From Treponema pedis (lineage in GTDB: Bacteria > Spirochaetota > Spirochaetia > Treponematales > Treponemataceae): a DNA stretch of 64,000 bases. How positions within the stretch are numbered: position 1 is the stretch's first letter; each line of letters begins with the position of its first letter. The stretch spans positions 124,001 to 188,000 of the forward strand of contig NZ_CP045670.1 of assembly GCF_017161325.1 (NCBI RefSeq), written 5' to 3'. The translations under genes and the position numbers were made by a program. Below are positions 46,767 to 55,138 of this stretch, one piece after another. The notes under the pieces are model-generated. The model was not told the origin of the DNA. It worked only from the letters and a program-made list of their open reading frames with translations, and searched no databases.

Positions 46767-47855
46767 AATAAAAAGATATTCCGATACGTGAATATCTCTT
46801 TGTCGTAAATTTCTGCTTCCTCTGAATGTGTTATACTCGATAGAAACCGTTTTTGTGTTACCGTATTTTTTAAGCATTAAAAGCATATCGTCGAAATCTA
46901 TAAAACCTTCCGAATTGTATGAAATAATCAAATACTTTGAATCTATAGAAGAGACCGTTTTTTCCATAGCTTCCAAAGCGGTTTTCTTTTTATTAAAAAC
47001 GGAACGGTTCCAATCTTCGGTTATACCGCTTACCTTACTGATAGGGGTATCCAATTTGTTTTTTAAAATTAAATTGAGCATAAAATAATTGGAACCGTAA
47101 GGATGCTGGTTATAAGGCGGGTCCAAATATGTAATGTCAATGTTCTTTAATTTTGGCGCCAATATAACGGTATCTTCGGTAAAAATTTCCGTTTCGGATT
47201 CAAAATTGCTGAACACCGGCTCTTTTAATTCTATTTTTCCCAAGATACGTGTAAGGGCATTTTTTCCCATTCCGCCGAAACAGCCTATTCCGGTTTTTTT
47301 GTCTTTATAAAAACCTTTAAAAACACCGCTTGTATTTACGTGTATTGACGCTTCGGTTATAAGAGGTGCTAAAAAAAATTTTTTTAAATTTTCTTCTGTA
47401 ATGATTTCATCAATTAAATAACGGTAGGTATCCAATAAAAGAGCATTTTCTCTTGTATAAAACACCCTATCTTTTTCGGTAATTTTATCCGTTTGAGGTG
47501 CATAATTATTAGCTATAATTCCGGCAATCTTTTTTTCGCCGCATTTTTTTTCTATCAGTTTACGGTATTCCGTACATAAGCCGGCAGGATAATCTTTTTT
47601 ATTTGTAAGATAGCACGCATTAAGCACAGCGGAATAATTTTCCAAATCGTTTACAATAAGTTTTTTACTGTGCTTTTTTAACATACGTGCAGTAATCCCC
47701 GAACCCGAAAAAATATCAGCGCAAATAATTTTTTTCTTATTAAGCAACGCCTTTATTTTTTCGACTTCGGGTTCGATATGATTTAATAACCGTCTTTTGT
47801 TTCCCAAATATGTAATTATCTGTTCGGTAAGAAATTGTTTATTTTCTAAAATCAT
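46749..47855 (-). CDS. D12-class adenine-specific DNA methyltransferase
   Basis: 368 residues. N-terminal SAM motif (FLTEQIITYLGNKRRLL; CADIFSGSGITARMLKKHSK) and the catalytic motif ITYLDPPYNQHPYGSNYF, in Dam-like order. No restriction endonuclease or specificity gene is nearby, so it is an orphan or solitary methylase here. Target site unknown. Its TGA overlaps the convergent DUF115 gene end by 18 bases. The ribosome site is poor; it lies 36 bases downstream of the FKBP gene. Confidence 0.8.
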   Translation of the reverse strand: MILENKQFLTEQIITYLGNKRRLLNHIEPEVEKIKALLNKKKIICADIFSGSGITARMLKKHSKKLIVNDLENYSAVLNACYLTNKKDYPAGLCTEYRKLIEKKCGEKKIAGIIANNYAPQTDKITEKDRVFYTRENALLLDTYRYLIDEIITEENLKKFFLAPLITEASIHVNTSGVFKGFYKDKKTGIGCFGGMGKNALTRILGKIELKEPVFSNFESETEIFTEDTVILAPKLKNIDITYLDPPYNQHPYGSNYFMLNLILKNKLDTPISKVSGITEDWNRSVFNKKKTALEAMEKTVSSIDSKYLIISYNSEGFIDFDDMLLMLKKYGNTKTVSIEYNTFRGSRNLRQRDIHVSEYLFILEKRF

Positions 47856-47891
47856 ATCGACTGAGAATCGGAAATTTTAAAAATTTATAAA

Positions 47892-48675
47892 TTATTTTTT
47901 TATGGGCTCTTCTTTAGGGTGAGTAATGCTTACAAGTTCAATTTCAAAAATAAGCACCGCATTAGGCGGTATTATTTGTCTTGCTTGCTGTACAACCCCT
48001 TTTTCTCCGTAAGCGAGGTTTGCAGGCACATAAAATTTATATTTTGAACCTGTCGTCATTAGCTGTAAACCTTCCGCCCAGCCGGGAATAATACCTGAAA
48101 GAGGCATTTTTATGTGGCCGCCTGCTTGAGAAGAATCGTCAAATACTTCCCCGGAAAGTAAACTTCCCTTGTAATTTACCGATACGATATCGTCCTATCG
48201 TCGGATACACGGTACCGCTGCCTTTTTCTAAAATTTCATATTGCAACCCGGATTCCGTTACTGTAACGGTTTCCCGTTTTTTATTTTCTTCTAAAAATTT
48301 ATTACCGGCTTCAAGGTTTTCAGCGGCTTTTTTGATATGAGCGTATTGCGAAGCCTGATTTAAAATCATTTGTGCATCGAGAAGCCCGCTTTTATCGAAA
48401 TTGTCGGCACTGGCTTCATTAAAACCTTTCAGAATTTCTTTAGGATTTATCGGAAGGCCGGAATCCTTTACGGTTTGTGCGATAATAACACCGAAGGCAT
48501 AGCCTACTTCTTCTCCGCTTACGATGTGCTCCGTTTCCTTTGTGTCTTCCGCTTTGGAATCGGTTCCGTCCGTCTTATTTTCGGTTCCGCTTTTTCCCTT
48601 ACAACCTGCAAATAAAAACATAAACAGGATTGTACCGCAAATAAAAATTAATTTAATTTTTTTATTGTTTTTCAT
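47892..48675 (-). pseudogene. FKBP-type peptidyl-prolyl isomerase lipoprotein, frameshifted
   Basis: Start at ATG 48675: a signal peptide and lipobox (LFAGC), an acidic linker, then an FkpA-type N-terminal helical domain (EEVGYAFGVIIAQTVKDSG). The first frame ends at 48139 after PTIGRYRIGKL. The isomerase core continues in another frame (DDIVSVNYKGSLLSGEVFDD, SGIIPGWAEGLQLM, LAYGEKG) to 47892. The break is near 48185-48200 (+1 or -2) and is not in a long homopolymer. Restored length is about 260. Located downstream of rpsD behind a terminator. Confidence 0.82.
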
Positions 48676-48754
48676 AAAGATTTCCTTATATTTAAATATG
48701 TAAAATAATTTTTTCGTTAAACCGCATAATTTAAGTTGACTACCCGCGGTTTTA

Positions 48755-48790
48755 TAAAAAAACGGCTTTCGCATTATTTTGCAAAAGCCG
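48755..48790 (-). terminator. rpsD terminator
   Basis: On the minus strand CGGCTTTTGC pairs with GCGAAAGCCG (one G-U pair) around an eight-base loop, followed by a run of T, 20 bases after the rpsD stop. Confidence 0.75.
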
Positions 48791-48812
48791 CCCTTGCAAA
48801 AGAAACGCAAAA

Positions 48813-49433
48813 TTATGCGTTTCTCGAATAGTATTCTACTACGTTTTGAATATTTCCGACAGGCTGAATATCTCCCGCGGCAGGTAAAATATTTACCTTT
48901 GCCGACAGTTTTTCATCGTCAATCGTAAGCCAAGCTCCTTTAACGGCTCTTGACGTACTTAGATTATGACGGATAAGGGATTCGATACCTTTTTTTGTTT
49001 TTGTCGTGATTACATCATTTACACTTATACACATCGAGGGAATATTTACGGGCTTTCCGTTTATAAAAAAATATGCGTGCGAAACCATCTGCCTTGCCTG
49101 AGCGCGGCTGATTGCAAAGCCCATTCGATAAATTGTATTGTCTAAACGCTGTTCCATTAAAGAAATCATGTTATCGCCTGTAACACCCGGCATTCTGCTT
49201 GCCTTTTTAAATAAATTTCTAAACTGGCGTTCGGAAATGCCGTAAGCAAACCTGAATTTTTGCTTTTCCTGTAATTGTTCGCCGTAAACAGACATCTTAC
49301 CCCGTTTTCTTGCGCCGCGTTCTTTTCCGGGACTGTTAGGCTTTCTGTCCAAAAGCTTATCATACTTAGGATTCCCGTAAATGTTTAAACCGAGTCGTCT
49401 GACTGTTTTTCCCTTAGGCTGTCTAGTCGCCAT
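48813..49433 (-). CDS. rpsD: 30S ribosomal protein S4
   Basis: 206 residues, normal length. N-terminal KGKTVRRLGLNIYGNPKYDK, then FRNLFKKASRMPGVTGDNMI, the S4 RNA-binding domain (LEQRLDNTIYRMGFAISRAQ-type, HAYFFINGKPVNIPS). Ribosome site AAGAGGTG precedes the ATG. Binds 16S rRNA and starts small-subunit assembly. It stands outside the usual ribosomal alpha operon, as its neighbours here are an FKBP gene and tRNA genes. Confidence 0.97.
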   Translation of the reverse strand: MATRQPKGKTVRRLGLNIYGNPKYDKLLDRKPNSPGKERGARKRGKMSVYGEQLQEKQKFRFAYGISERQFRNLFKKASRMPGVTGDNMISLMEQRLDNTIYRMGFAISRAQARQMVSHAYFFINGKPVNIPSMCISVNDVITTKTKKGIESLIRHNLSTSRAVKGAWLTIDDEKLSAKVNILPAAGDIQPVGNIQNVVEYYSRNA

Positions 49434-49513
49434 CTTTCACCTCTTATTATAAAAATCAATATAAAAGTCTACCGCAACTTGTTTGTTTTGTCAAGTAAGC
49501 AAGACATTAAACT

Positions 49514-49587
49514 TGCGCCCGACACGATTCGAACGTGCGACCTGCGGATTCGAAGTCCGATGCTCTATCCAGCTGAGCTACAGGCGC
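49514..49587 (-). tRNA. tRNA-Arg (anticodon TCG)
   Basis: On the minus strand a full cloverleaf: acceptor GCGCCTG pairs with CGGGCGC, D-arm GCTCAGCTGGATAGAGC, anticodon loop CTTCGAA, T-arm with GTTCGAATC. 74 bases, CCA not encoded. Confidence 0.93.
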
Positions 49588-49597
49588 AAAAGCAAAG

Positions 49598-49632
49598 AAA
49601 ATTCGATAATCCTATAAAGATTATCGAATTTT
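49598..49632. terminator. Perfect inverted repeat between the two tRNA genes
   Basis: Arms AAAATTCGATAATC and its complement, 14 bp each (49598-49611 and 49619-49632), with a seven-base loop; it ends in TTTT. Probable terminator or processing hairpin after tRNA-His. Confidence 0.7.
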
Positions 49633-49635
49633 AAG

Positions 49636-49709
49636 GGTGGGTGATGGGACTTGAACCCACGACAACCAGAACCACAATCTGGCGCTCTACCAACTGAACT
49701 ACACCCACC
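49636..49709 (-). tRNA. tRNA-His (anticodon GTG)
   Basis: Minus strand. An eight-pair acceptor stem GGTGGGTG/CACCCACC, including the extra 5' G(-1) typical of histidine tRNA, D-arm GTTCAGTTGGTAGAGC, anticodon loop TTGTGGT, T-arm GTTCAAGTC. 74 bases, CCA not encoded. Confidence 0.94.
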
Positions 49710-49831
49710 GTGTTTTATAAAATGAAGCTGTATTATGCTGAAAAATACGAAAAATGTCAATAAGGTTAGGACTTTTTTTTAAAATTGAACGGCAATCGGC
49801 AGTGAAAACCGCCGATTACGGGTTTTTAAAT

Positions 49832-50098
49832 TTATTCGATAATTGCGACTAAATCACTTGCTTTTAAAATCAAATGATCGGTACCGTCGATTTTGATTTG
49901 AGTTCCGGCATATTTGTCGTGAATAACTTTTTGCCCTACGGCAACTTTAATTTTTTCTTTATCATCGCCGATTGCAATTACAACACCTTGTTGCGTTTTT
50001 TCTTGTGCGGTATCGGGGATAATAATTCCTCCGGCAGTTTTTGTTTCAACTGCATCGGGTTTTACCAAAACTCTTTCTCCTAACGGTTTAACTTTCAT
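49832..50098 (-). CDS. groS: Co-chaperonin GroES
   Basis: 88 residues, starting MKVKPLGERVLVKPD (an extra Met codon precedes it). It has the mobile loop KTAGGIIIPDTAQEK, then VVIAIGD, VIHDKYAGTQI and the final ASDLVAIIE. AGGAGG lies seven to ten bases upstream. GroEL is not adjacent: the next genes are tRNAs and rpsD, so groES is separated from groEL in this genome. The upstream region has no CIRCE repeat; a different inverted repeat is listed separately. Confidence 0.95.
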   Translation of the reverse strand: MKVKPLGERVLVKPDAVETKTAGGIIIPDTAQEKTQQGVVIAIGDDKEKIKVAVGQKVIHDKYAGTQIKIDGTDHLILKASDLVAIIE

Positions 50099-50143
50099 CA
50101 AAAAACCTCCTGATAATTCTGTTTTTATGGAAAGAAGTTAAAT

Positions 50144-50160
50144 TGTGCCGTTTTGGCACA
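50144..50160. promoter_or_regulatory. Inverted repeat in the groES leader
   Basis: TGTGCC-N5-GGCACA, 46 bases upstream of the groES start. It is not a CIRCE element. A T-run follows on the plus strand, but no gene ends there. It could be an operator or a leader hairpin. Confidence 0.4.
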
Positions 50161-50361
50161 GTTTTTTAATTTTTTTTACGGACTGTGTCATTTATGTACG
50201 ACTTGTTCCGTATACGCTATAAATATACGAAAAACGGGGGATAAAGGCAAGCGGTGTCTTTTAATTTGATTATATATGTAAAAATCGGATAAGTCTATAT
50301 TTTACAACCGGTTAGCGAATTTCATCTTGTTTTTTGAATAAAAAATAAATGATTTTTTTAG

Positions 50362-50380
50362 TTTGGCATAATTTTTGCTG
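50362..50380 (+). promoter_or_regulatory. Sigma-54-type promoter (GG-N10-GC) of the sigma-factor gene
   Basis: TTTGGCATAATTTTTGCTG carries the -24 GG (50365-50366) and -12 GC (50377-50378) exactly ten bases apart, with TGGCA and TTGC flanks near the RpoN consensus. Predicted start near 50390, 86 bases before the ATG. No enhancer site was identified. Confidence 0.6.
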
Positions 50381-50389
50381 GTATCTTAT

Positions 50390-50411
50390 TAAGAGTTGCG
50401 GAGCAATTCTT
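50390..50411 (+). promoter_or_regulatory. Leader hairpin of the sigma-factor gene
   Basis: AAGAGTTGC pairs with GCAATTCTT (one wobble) around a short loop, at the predicted 5' end of the transcript. A second partly complementary pair (near GCAATTTAAAG and ATAATTTGCAA) follows. It may influence stability or translation; no experiment supports this. Confidence 0.35.
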
Positions 50412-50475
50412 AATTTACTGCAATTTAAAGAATCCGAGGATTTTATAATTTGCAATTTTATATGGGAGAACAGAT

Positions 50476-51333
50476 ATGTACAATAACAGAAAAAACCGTG
50501 ATGCCGAAGCAAACACTTTGGCTACTTATTTAAAAGAAATAAATAAAATACCGCTTTTAACTCCCGAAGAAGAAACGGCCTATGCCGAACTTGCGGAAAA
50601 AGGCGATGAATATGCTAAAAGTATGCTTATAAATGCAAATTTACGCTTTGTTGTAAATGTTGCGAAAAAATACCAAAATCAGGGGCTCCCTCTTATGGAT
50701 TTAATAAGCGAGGGCAATATAGGCCTTATGAATGCCGCCGACAGGTTTGACGCTTCAAAAGGATATAAATTTATTTCCTATGCTGTTTGGTGGATTAAAC
50801 AATCGATTTTAAAGGCTATTTGCGAAAAATCGAGAATGATTAGACTGCCTCTTAACCGGGCCAACGAGCTGGTTCAAATTGAAAAAGCGAAAAAAGAAAT
50901 TGAATTTACCGGCAACGAGAGTCGTGAATTGTCGGAAATTGCCGGTCTTTTAAATATGAACAATGATATGGTTAATACAATAGTAAATGCCGCACGAGAA
51001 CCTATTTCAATAGATGCTCCGGTTTTTGATGAGCCCGGAAGTGCCAGCATAAATGATTTTTTACAGGACGAAACTCATCAAATGCCCGAGTCTTATGCTA
51101 TGGATATGTGCTTGCGTGAAGAGGTTGATAAACTTTTAATGAATCTGAATGAAAGAGAAGCTGAAATTATTAAATATCGCTTCGGTTTGAACGGATATGA
51201 ACAGCTTTCTTTAAAAGAAGTAGGCAGAATTTTTAATCTTACAAAAGAAAGAATAAGACAAATTGAAAAAAAAGCCATACAAACACTGCGTGTTCCGGCT
51301 GAAGCTCAAAAACTTTCGGCTTATGTCGCATAA
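50476..51333 (+). CDS. Sigma-70 family sigma factor, group 2 / RpoS-like
   Basis: 285 residues, with no region 1.1. Region 1.2 is LATYLKEINKIPLLTPEEE; region 2 is RFVVNVAKKYQNQGLPLMDL with FISYAVWWIKQSILKAICEK; region 3 follows, and region 4 carries LKEVGRIFNLTKERIRQIEKKA. The size and lack of region 1.1 mark a group 2 (stress/stationary RpoS-like) factor, not the primary sigma. Ribosome site GGGAG. Preceded by a sigma-54-type promoter and ended by a strong terminator, so it is monocistronic. Confidence 0.88.
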   Translation: MYNNRKNRDAEANTLATYLKEINKIPLLTPEEETAYAELAEKGDEYAKSMLINANLRFVVNVAKKYQNQGLPLMDLISEGNIGLMNAADRFDASKGYKFISYAVWWIKQSILKAICEKSRMIRLPLNRANELVQIEKAKKEIEFTGNESRELSEIAGLLNMNNDMVNTIVNAAREPISIDAPVFDEPGSASINDFLQDETHQMPESYAMDMCLREEVDKLLMNLNEREAEIIKYRFGLNGYEQLSLKEVGRIFNLTKERIRQIEKKAIQTLRVPAEAQKLSAYVA

Positions 51334-51340
51334 ATAATTT

Positions 51341-51375
51341 AAGGATTTACGGGGTAAACCGTAAATCCTTTTTTT
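51341..51375 (+). terminator. Terminator of the sigma-factor gene
   Basis: Perfect 12-bp stem AAGGATTTACGG with CCGTAAATCCTT (six-base loop) followed by a run of T. Confidence 0.92.
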
Positions 51376-51399
51376 ATCGGTAGGTTATTGAAGCGGTTC

Positions 51400-51428
51400 T
51401 TGTAATTCTTTTTATCTTTCATTATAAT
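51400..51428 (+). promoter_or_regulatory. tilS promoter, leaderless
   Basis: -35 TTGTAA (51400-51405), 17 bases, consensus -10 TATAAT (51423-51428), six bases, ATG at 51435. No Shine-Dalgarno sequence. Confidence 0.6.
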
Positions 51429-51434
51429 CGGTTT

Positions 51435-52829
51435 ATGAAGCATTCCGTTTTGACAAAGATACATTCCAATCTTTTAAGAATTTTTGCAAAGGCTGAAAAA
51501 ACTTCCCCCTTAACGCTTTTGCTTGCGGTTTCGGGAGGAGCGGATTCTATCGGTATGCTTTATGCCGTTTCCGAATTACGGGAAAACTTAAATTGTAATC
51601 TTTTTGTCGTTACCGTAAACCATAATATACGCTCTAAAAATGAAAGTTTGGGTGATGTTCTGTTTGTATCCGATTTTTGTAAAAATTTAAAAATTCCTGT
51701 ACAATGTTTTATTTCAGAATTTAAAGAAAATGAAGTTATGCTGACTGCAAGTATCAGAAATGGAGGCATTGAAGAAGCTGCAAGATTTTTACGTTATCGT
51801 GAATTTGAAAAGCTTTCGGAAAGGGTAGGAGCCGACTATATTTTGACGGCTCATAACAAAAACGATTATTATGAAACCGTATTAATGAGGCTTTTTCAAG
51901 GAGCCGATTCTCAATCGATTTCAGGTATTGCGGAAGAGAGAGGTAAATTTATACGGCCTATGCTGGATATAAGCCGAAGTGAAATTGAAGATTTTTTAAA
52001 ATCAAACGGAATTGTTTGGCGTGAAGACCTTTCAAATTTTGACCAAGTTTATCTTCGCAATAGAATACGTCATAGCCTTATTCCGGCTCTTAACATGGTT
52101 TTTGACGGTTGGCAAACCGGACTCGGTACAACCTTAAAAAAATTAGATGAAGAAAGCCGATTTATTATGGCATGTTATGAGGAAAAAAAATCATCTTTAA
52201 ATTCTTCATGGTCTTTTGAAAAAGAAAAAAATGAAGCCGTTGCCGATTTTTATTTTTTTAAAAATTTGGAAACCGTTTTTAAAATACGCTTTATCGAAGA
52301 AGGCCTTTTACTTGTCAAAGACACCGGAAGAATTCCATATGCGGTTATTAAAAAATTATCGGAAATAAATGAAACGGAAACGGAAATTTATTCAGGCGGA
52401 TTTTACATCGAAAAAAAAGACTCAAAGATTAGGCTTTTAAAAAAATCGCAACCGAAAAAAGATAAAACGGTTCGTTCATATATGATTTGGATAGATAAGC
52501 CATGTACTTTTTTTTTACCTGAAATATCCGAAGAACCGTTTGAAATTTATTCAGAAAACGGAAAATTATTTTTAAGAAGCAATGCGGACGGAGGAAACAA
52601 AGTAGGTCCTTTTACACCGCCCTTTTGCATACGCTCAAGACAGGCTGGCGATGTAATAAAAACAAAGGGCGGCTCCGAAAAGCATATAAAAAAAATTCTT
52701 AATGATTGGCATATAGACTACGAAAAAAAGGACAGCTTGCCGATAATAGAAGAGAAAGGTGTTATACGCGGAATATACGGAGCCGTTATGGGTAAAAAAA
52801 ATATGTATATTCCGGCAGATGAAAATTGA
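51435..52829 (+). CDS. tilS: tRNA(Ile)-lysidine synthetase
   Basis: 464 residues. ATP pyrophosphatase loop LLAVSGGADSIGMLYAVSE, then VTVNHNIR, GGIEEAARFLRYREFE, LTAHNKNDYYETVLMRL, the YLRNRIRHSLIPAL segment and the TilS C-terminal domain with FCIRSRQAGDVIKTKGG. Modifies C34 of the AUA-reading tRNA-Ile and is normally essential. Followed by an exported-protein gene after 23 bases. Confidence 0.93.
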   Translation: MKHSVLTKIHSNLLRIFAKAEKTSPLTLLLAVSGGADSIGMLYAVSELRENLNCNLFVVTVNHNIRSKNESLGDVLFVSDFCKNLKIPVQCFISEFKENEVMLTASIRNGGIEEAARFLRYREFEKLSERVGADYILTAHNKNDYYETVLMRLFQGADSQSISGIAEERGKFIRPMLDISRSEIEDFLKSNGIVWREDLSNFDQVYLRNRIRHSLIPALNMVFDGWQTGLGTTLKKLDEESRFIMACYEEKKSSLNSSWSFEKEKNEAVADFYFFKNLETVFKIRFIEEGLLLVKDTGRIPYAVIKKLSEINETETEIYSGGFYIEKKDSKIRLLKKSQPKKDKTVRSYMIWIDKPCTFFLPEISEEPFEIYSENGKLFLRSNADGGNKVGPFTPPFCIRSRQAGDVIKTKGGSEKHIKKILNDWHIDYEKKDSLPIIEEKGVIRGIYGAVMGKKNMYIPADEN

Positions 52830-52852
52830 TATTAGGCAGGTAGGCAATAATT

Positions 52853-54905
52853 ATGATTTTTTTTAACAAAATTAAGACTTTTTTTATTTTCGGTTTATTT
52901 TTTTTATATTCTTTTTTTACAACGGCTCAGGACGTCCGGTCTGCCGAAACCTCTGCGGCAGGCTCGGTAAATATTGCAGCGGCAATTGCCTGCCTTAATA
53001 ATTCTTCAAATTTATATTTTGAAGGAAAATGGGAAGAAGCCTTATTTGAAGCTCAACTCGGTGAAGTTTACGACCCGCAAACAGCCGATTTTTTATATAT
53101 CGAGGCTCTTTGTGCTTTAAAACTGAATTACCCTTTTGCCGATGCCTTGGAAAAAGCCGAAGCCGCCTGTGCTTCCGGAATGGTCTGGAGGCTTTATGAT
53201 TTAAATTCCGCACGTCTTTTATGTGCGGAAATAAACTGTAAAATAATGCGTTACGGTGAAGCCTTAAGTCTTATTAAACTTTTACCCTTTTCTTCCGCAA
53301 AAAGCGATTATATACGTGCCGCCGCATTTTACGGCTTCGGTAGAGATGAGGAGGCAAGGGCAGTTATAAACGAGGCGATGACAAGATGGACTTTTACGCC
53401 CGATTTTGCAAAGTTGTTTTTTATAATGGAGCGGGGGAAAAAAATTACAGGAGGAGCAAAACGTCTTGCAGAACACATAATAGAGCGCCTCTATATTTGG
53501 CAAGATGAAGACCCTTCTCTTTTAATTTTTGCAAGTCCTTTTGAAGCAAAGTCGGAAGAAAATATACGCCGCTTAAAAATTTACAGAAATATGTATTTGC
53601 CGTTTACAAGGCAGTACGGCTTGCAGGAATTGTATAACCATTCTTATTCAATCTTATTGTGCCTGCGTTACGGAATAATCGACGAGCAAACCGCCGTTAC
53701 CGAATTTTTTAATTTAACATCTACATACTATAATCCCGTTTTAAAAACGGAAATAAAACTGCATACAATGTACGAAAGTCATTTGATAGAACTTATGCGC
53801 ATTATCGGAAGTCCCGTCTTACGGGAAAAAATACGGGAAACTTTAAGTTCTTACGAAGGCTTACTTTTAGATGACGAAAACGGAGACCTTACGGTTGATT
53901 CAAAAATTTATTATAAAAACGGCAGGCCTCTTTATGCCGAATTTGATACCTTACAGGACGGATATCCTGAATACTCCGTAGAATGTGCTTTCGGCATACC
54001 GGTGAAAATTTACGGCAAACGTCGTGAATTTACGGTTACTTATGACGAGTATCCTTCGGTAAAAAATTTTGCTTCGGGAGAAAAACTTTATGTAATGCGT
54101 CCTCGAGATTTAAAATGGAAGCCGGTTCAATTAACGGAATTGAATTTACAGCTTTATAAAAAAAATGAAAAACAGGACGCTTTTTTTTCGCTTAAAATAA
54201 ATAAAAGAACGGAAAAACTGCACGAACGTTATTTAACTTATTCTTCGGTTTATTCTGAAGAACCTTTCGCCTTAATTGAGGGCGGAATTAAAAAAGTTTT
54301 TTTTGATAAGGGCGTTCCTATAAAAGCTGAAATTACTTCAGGCGAAATTCTTTATTCCAAAACCGATTATAAAAAAGGTCTGCCGTTTCTTGAACTTATA
54401 GATAAAAACGGAGACGGTTATTTTGAAACCCTTTCCGACTATGATTCAAACGGAGAGTTGAGACAAATTTCCATTGATTCGGATAAAAACAAATTTTACG
54501 AATATATTGAAATATACAACAGAGATGATTCCGTCATAAAAACTTGGGACAGCGATGAAGACGGTAAAATAGAGATTACCCATATTCAATATAAGAACGG
54601 AAACAGCGTAACCTCGTGGATACACCCGCAGTCTAAGCAAAAAATATCCGTATATTTTGAAAACGGAATACCCGTTTCTCTTGAAGACGGAAGCATAAAA
54701 CGCAAAATCGTAGTTTCAGGTGAGCAAAAGGTATATTGGCTTAAAAATATTCCGGACATTCCTCAAAATATAAATAAAAAAAATTGCCGAAATTTTTAAC
54801 CAAAATGAACTTCCTGTAGTTTCATATATGTTTTCCGTGAACGAATTTGAAGTTTTTGCGGTAAGGTCCGGCGGTTTAATATTTGCAGAGATTACAGGTA
54901 ACTGA
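52853..54905 (+). pseudogene. Exported protein with Ca-binding-like repeats, single frameshift near the end
   Basis: About 684 residues restored. A signal peptide (to about residue 24), a helical TPR-like N-terminal half (YFEGKWEEALFEAQLGEVYD), and a C-terminal half with several Dx[DN]xDG-type segments (DKNGDGYFETL, DSDEDGKIEI, DDENGDLTVDS) that resemble calcium-binding loops. At 54776-54783 an A8 run carries one base too many. The seven-A version continues to KIAEIFNQNELPVVSYMF and stops at 54903-54905; as written it ends at 54799. Possibly a sequencing error. Function unknown; a surface or periplasmic site is expected. Confidence 0.7.
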
Positions 54906-55138
54906 AAAACGTTTTTTAACCTGTCTGAATTTTAAAATATATTTTTTTTTCAGTTTAAGTTATAAAATTAATTATATAGTTTTTATTTTCAACGGGAATG
55001 TTTTTGCTCCCTTTGTAAACACGCATTGACTAACCGTATAAGTTTTAGTAAAATGTTACAAAACCGTACTTAAGCGGTTTAATTGTATGAAATAATGGTA
55101 ATAAGAGCATTATATTTTAATAAAGAAATAATTTTAAG

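Larger units (their letters stand above)
50102..50475. other. 374-base intergenic region between divergent groES and the sigma-factor gene
   Basis: No gene seen. It holds the groES leader with the inverted repeat TGTGCC-GTTTT-GGCACA (50144-50160) and, on the plus strand, a sigma-54-type promoter and leader hairpin for the sigma-factor gene. The rest is AT-rich. Confidence 0.7.

Noticed and set aside
49578-49760. 60-codon frame across tRNA-His
   Set aside because: It covers the whole tRNA gene and its flanking hairpin; no independent support.
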